NCBI GenBank assembly: GCA_946538475.1
Contig: CAMNGN010000079.1
Span: 1-8,796, forward strand
Origin: an uncultured Blautia sp.
GTDB lineage: Bacteria > Bacillota > Clostridia > Lachnospirales > Lachnospiraceae
DNA length: 8,796 nucleotides
Direction of reading: 5' to 3'
Below are positions 5,864-8,796 of this stretch, piece by piece; the stretch's first letter is position 1; every line of letters starts with the position of its first letter. Below the pieces are notes generated by a model. The model did no database searches. It saw nothing but the letters and a program-made list of their open reading frames with translations, and was not told where the DNA came from. The position numbers and the translations under genes are program-made.

Positions 5864-7384
5864 TTGAGTGAATACCTGCTCGAAATGAAGGGCATATCCA
5901 AATCATTCCCGGGCGTCAAGGCATTGCAGAACGTCAATTATCAGCTGAAGGCGGGAGAGATCCATGCACTGCTGGGTGAAAATGGTGCGGGAAAATCTAC
6001 GCTGATCAAGGTCCTTGGCGGAATTTATCACCCGGAAGAGGGGAGCATTTTCATTGACGGTAATGAAGTTTCCATTAACGGCGTTAATGACGCGCGTGAT
6101 AACGGAATTTCCATCATCCATCAGGAACTTGTCCTTGTTCCCCGGATGACGGTGGCCGAGAATATCTTCCTGGGACGCGAGCCGAAAGGCGCATTCGGCG
6201 TGGACAAGATCAAAATGACGGCCGATGCACAGAAAATGCTGGACAATTTCAATGTCGGCGTTGATGCAGACATGGAAATCGCGGATCTTACCATTGCAAA
6301 ACAGCAGATGGTCGAGATCGTAAAGGCAATCTCTTTCAATTGCCGCATTCTGGTTATGGACGAGCCGACCTCCTCCATTGCGGAGAAAGAAGTAAATGCT
6401 CTGTTTGATATCATGCGGGATCTGACGAGCCGCGGAGTCGGCATCATCTATATTTCGCATAAGATGAGTGAGATCTTTGAGGTTTGCGACCGCGTTACGG
6501 TCCTTCGTGACGGTACGTACGTTGATACCTGCGAAGTGGCACAGACGAACAGGGATCATCTGGTATCTCTGATGGTCGGCCGCGAGCTGGATAAGTATTA
6601 TGTGCGTGACCACGTTGCTTCGAAAGATGTCGTGCTCAAGTGCACACATATCAACGACGGTAAGAAGCTTCATTCCCGAGTCAAGGATGTCAGCTTCGAA
6701 CTGCACAGGGGCGAGATCCTGGGCTTTTCCGGACTGGTCGGCGCAGGACGTTCCGAGACGATGCAGTGCATTTTCGGCCTGACAAAGGGTTCAAAAGGCG
6801 AGATCGAGCTGGAAGGCAAAAAGGTGAATATCCGAAATGCCGTGGATGCCATGAAATTAGGCATCGCCATGGTTCCTGAAGATCGAAAGCTTGAAGGACT
6901 CTATCATGTACAGAGTGTGCGTTTTAACTCTACGATCGAAGTTCTGCATGAGTTTATCAACCATTTTTATGTCAATCTCGGGCGAGAGATCGAGATCACG
7001 CAGGAATATATTGACAAGATGCACACAAAGACTCCTTCGCAGGAGCAGACGGTGACGAACCTGTCCGGCGGAAACCAGCAGAAGGTTATGATCGGACGCT
7101 GGATGGCAACACATCCCAAGGTCCTGATTCTTGATGAGCCGACCCGAGGTGTCGATGTCGGTGCGAAGGCCGAGATATATGAGATCATGAACGAACTGAC
7201 TAAACAGGGTGTTTCCATTATCATGATCTCCTCCGAGCTTCCGGAGATCATCAATATGAGCGACCGTGTTTATGTAATGTACGAGGGCAATGTCACCGGC
7301 TGCATCGATCAGAAGGATATCAGCCAGGAATCGATCATGCACCTTGCTACATTGGAGACTACAGGAGGAACTACGAATGCTTGA
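5864..7384 (+). CDS. Sugar ABC transporter ATP-binding protein (RbsA/MglA type)
   Basis: This 506-residue protein has two fused ATP-binding cassettes, the usual form for CUT2 monosaccharide importers, and powers uptake from the cytosolic side. Cassette 1 has Walker A GENGAGKST (38-46), a family-typical divergent signature LTIAKQQMVEI (142-152), Walker B ending in DEPTS (166-170) and switch H199. Cassette 2 has a degenerate Walker A (GLVGAGRSET, 290-299), a canonical LSGGNQQKV (400-408), Walker B DEPTRGVDVG (424-433) and SS in place of the switch histidine. Such asymmetry is normal in this family, where one site is weakly active. The start is a TTG at 5864, with GGTGG nine bases upstream. This start keeps the conserved opening SEYLLEMKGISKSFPGVKAL. 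It overlaps the permease gene by eight bases. The weak start and the preceding hairpin both point to lower output than the binding protein. Confidence 0.95.
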   Translation: MSEYLLEMKGISKSFPGVKALQNVNYQLKAGEIHALLGENGAGKSTLIKVLGGIYHPEEGSIFIDGNEVSINGVNDARDNGISIIHQELVLVPRMTVAENIFLGREPKGAFGVDKIKMTADAQKMLDNFNVGVDADMEIADLTIAKQQMVEIVKAISFNCRILVMDEPTSSIAEKEVNALFDIMRDLTSRGVGIIYISHKMSEIFEVCDRVTVLRDGTYVDTCEVAQTNRDHLVSLMVGRELDKYYVRDHVASKDVVLKCTHINDGKKLHSRVKDVSFELHRGEILGFSGLVGAGRSETMQCIFGLTKGSKGEIELEGKKVNIRNAVDAMKLGIAMVPEDRKLEGLYHVQSVRFNSTIEVLHEFINHFYVNLGREIEITQEYIDKMHTKTPSQEQTVTNLSGGNQQKVMIGRWMATHPKVLILDEPTRGVDVGAKAEIYEIMNELTKQGVSIIMISSELPEIINMSDRVYVMYEGNVTGCIDQKDISQESIMHLATLETTGGTTNA

Positions 7385-8348
7385 ACAGACAGGAAAAGGT
7401 ATAAAAAGATATTTTAAAGATAATCTGGGCATTCTGATCGCCCTGATCGGAATGGTTGTGTTTCTTTACATTTGGCCGAAGACGCATGCGACATTCCTGA
7501 CGCCAAACAACATTTTTAATGTTCTTCGTCAGAGTGCATCCAACCTGATGCTGGCCTGTGGTATGACCATGGTCATCATCCTCGGCGGAATCGACCTGTC
7601 GGTAGGATCCATCATCGCTATGTCGGGCGTTTTTGCCGCAGGCGCAGTGGTATGGCACGGTATGCCGGAAATTGTGGGCCTTCTGCTCGGAATCCTTTCC
7701 GGACTGCTGTTCGGTCTTTTCAACGGCTTTATGATCTCCATGACAAAGATCCCGCCGTTTATCGTAACGCTTGCTTCCATGAATATCGCAAAAGGTATTG
7801 CGCAGGTTTATTCAGGCGGTAAGCCTATCCGCTGCATGACCGATGCATGGAAGTTCCTCGGTGCCGGCTATGTCGGACCGATCCCGACACCGGTCGTCAC
7901 GATGTTTATCGTGTTCGTTGTCTCCGTACTGTTCCTCAACAGGACCAGGATCGGGCGTCATATTTACGCTGTAGGCGGCAATGAGACGGCGGCTCGTTTT
8001 TCCGGTATCAGTATTTCCAAGGTTAAATTTGTTGTTTTCGCATTCAGCGGACTGATGGCAGGTCTTGCCGGTGTTACCATCGCATCCCGTCTTTACAGCG
8101 GAACCTGTACATCGGGCGACGGTGCCGAGATGGACGCCATCGCAGCTGTTGTTGTCGGCGGTACATCCATGGCCGGCGGCTCGGGACGCCTGGGCGGAAC
8201 ACTGATCGGTGTTCTGATCATCGGTATTCTTAACAATGGTCTGAACCTGATGGGTATCAACTCCAACTGGCAGTACATCGTAAAAGGTGTCGTTATTCTG
8301 GCGGCGGTTTATATCGACTTTATCAGGAATAATAAGAAGGCGGCTTGA
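7377..8348 (+). CDS. Sugar ABC transporter permease (RbsC/MglC type)
   Basis: This 323-residue membrane protein forms the import channel, presumably as a homodimer because only one permease gene is present. It is mostly hydrophobic, with about eight to ten helices. Family landmarks are GGIDLSVGS (70-78), TKIPPFIVTLASM (123-135), AVGGNETAARFSG (198-210) and the cytosolic contact segment around GDGAEMDAIAAVVVGGTS (247-264) followed by GGSGRLGGTL (267-276). The ATG at 7377 has AGGAGG eight bases upstream, inside the end of the ATPase gene, and overlaps its stop by eight bases (ATGCTTGA), indicating translational coupling. The frame is open back to about 7290, but that upstream part lies within the ATPase gene and does not look like permease. 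A hairpin 11 bases after the stop closes the operon. Confidence 0.95.
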   Translation: MLEQTGKGIKRYFKDNLGILIALIGMVVFLYIWPKTHATFLTPNNIFNVLRQSASNLMLACGMTMVIILGGIDLSVGSIIAMSGVFAAGAVVWHGMPEIVGLLLGILSGLLFGLFNGFMISMTKIPPFIVTLASMNIAKGIAQVYSGGKPIRCMTDAWKFLGAGYVGPIPTPVVTMFIVFVVSVLFLNRTRIGRHIYAVGGNETAARFSGISISKVKFVVFAFSGLMAGLAGVTIASRLYSGTCTSGDGAEMDAIAAVVVGGTSMAGGSGRLGGTLIGVLIIGILNNGLNLMGINSNWQYIVKGVVILAAVYIDFIRNNKKAA

Positions 8349-8358
8349 TGAAATAGGC

Positions 8359-8392
8359 TGAAACAGGGGACGGGGAACCGTCCCCTGTTTCA
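8359..8392 (+). terminator. Hairpin at end of importer operon, repeat family member
   Basis: TGAAACAGGGGACGG (8359-8373) pairs perfectly over 15 bp with 8378-8392 around a GGAA loop, which fits the stable GNRA type. It begins 11 bases after the permease stop. Only two Ts follow directly, so termination may be incomplete or the hairpin may protect the RNA 3' end. The minus strand reads ACAGGGGACGGTTC across 8388-8375, the same core as at 3771 and 4636. Confidence 0.75.
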
Positions 8393-8538
8393 TTCCTGAG
8401 AACATTTCCCCATGTTTCAAGAACCTCCTGCTATGCCCTTATCTGCGTTTCTGCGGTATGCTGTGTTCATCAGGAAAAACACGGAAAACGAAGCAAAAGA
8501 ACAAAAAAGAACATAGCTTTTTCAAGGAGGAAACACGG

Positions 8539-8796
8539 ATGAACAAGAACAGAATCACAGCTTTTGGTATGGCAGCAGTGATGGCGGCTTCTCTTATGGG
8601 AACAACGGCAGTTTCTGCAGAAGAAAAGTCCTACAGCACAGACACCCTTCAGGTAGCCATCTGGGACAACAACCAGCTTGCAGGTCTGCAGCAGATCGCA
8701 GACGAGTGGTCCGAGAAGTCAGGCGTGAAGGTCAACATCGATGTCATTACCTGGAACGAGTACTGGACACTCCTCGAGGCAGGCGCTTCAGGCGGA
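8539..8796 (+). CDS. Extracellular solute-binding protein, family 1 (5' part)
   Basis: The first 86 residues are present and the gene runs off the window. AAGGAGG lies eight bases before the ATG. A signal peptide (MNKNRITAFGM onward, probable cut after VSA at residues 25-27) is followed by LQVAIWDNNQLAGLQQIADE, the typical opening strand and helix of family 1 (CUT1) sugar-binding proteins. WNEYWTLLEAGASGG, just before the edge, is also typical of that family. There is no lipobox cysteine, as in the binding protein at 4761. This is a different class from the RbsB-like protein, so a second importer, probably for an oligosaccharide or glycoside and with two permeases, should follow to the right. 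No clear promoter is seen in 8393-8538. Confidence 0.88.
   Translation, partial: MNKNRITAFGMAAVMAASLMGTTAVSAEEKSYSTDTLQVAIWDNNQLAGLQQIADEWSEKSGVKVNIDVITWNEYWTLLEAGASGG

Noticed and set aside
4785..5906. Long minus-strand open frame opposite the sugar-binding protein
   Set aside because: It is the reverse shadow of a strongly codon-biased gene, rich in Cys, Ile and Asp, with no family features and no ribosome binding site support.
7290..7376. Upstream extension of the permease reading frame
   Set aside because: It lies inside the ATPase gene and encodes Arg/Ser-rich residues unlike a permease start. The ATG at 7377 has an ideal AGGAGG.
8457..8462. TATGCT as a -10 box for the gene at 8539
   Set aside because: No acceptable -35 hexamer lies at a workable distance.

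Overview
The window looks like part of a Clostridia chromosome, plausibly Lachnospiraceae. The basis is AGGAGG-type ribosome binding sites, consensus SigA-like promoters, TTG start use, a LacI-type sensor fused to GGDEF, and protein wording typical of that group. This assignment comes from pattern recognition, not from a search. No rRNA, tRNA, CRISPR array or intact transposase gene is visible.

Layout. Bases 1-51 may be the last codons of a plus-strand gene. It converges on a minus-strand pair of diguanylate cyclase genes: a six-helix membrane GGDEF protein (93-1166) and, upstream of it in transcription, a large cytosolic protein (1331-3640). The large protein joins a LacI/GalR-type ligand-binding domain without a DNA-binding helix-turn-helix, a GAF-like region, a coiled coil and GGDEF. 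A divergent intergenic region of 307 bases (3641-3947) holds a 12-bp-arm palindrome, an orphan terminator-like hairpin with seven Ts, and promoter elements. Next come a plus-strand gene for a small zinc-ribbon membrane protein (3948-4604) and a three-gene sugar ABC importer of the ribose/galactose (CUT2) type. The importer comprises a binding protein (4761-5678), a tandem ATPase with a TTG start (5864-7384) and a permease (7377-8348). It has a consensus promoter at 4670-4698 and a strong hairpin between the binding protein and the ATPase. The window ends inside a second sugar-binding protein gene, of the family 1 (CUT1) type (8539 onward). Bases 8393-8538 between permease and this gene show no feature I can support beyond its ribosome binding site.

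How it may fit together. The importer would bring in a monosaccharide. The neighbouring LacI-like diguanylate cyclase could sense a cytosolic sugar and convert that into cyclic di-GMP. The link between the two rests on proximity only.

The most distinctive non-coding signal is a family of GC-rich hairpins at five intergenic places (54-88, 3768-3792, 4609-4639, 5747-5785, 8359-8392). Three share the exact 14-mer ACAGGGGACGGTTC and the other two carry close variants. They look like a dispersed REP-like palindrome family that has been used as gene-end hairpins.
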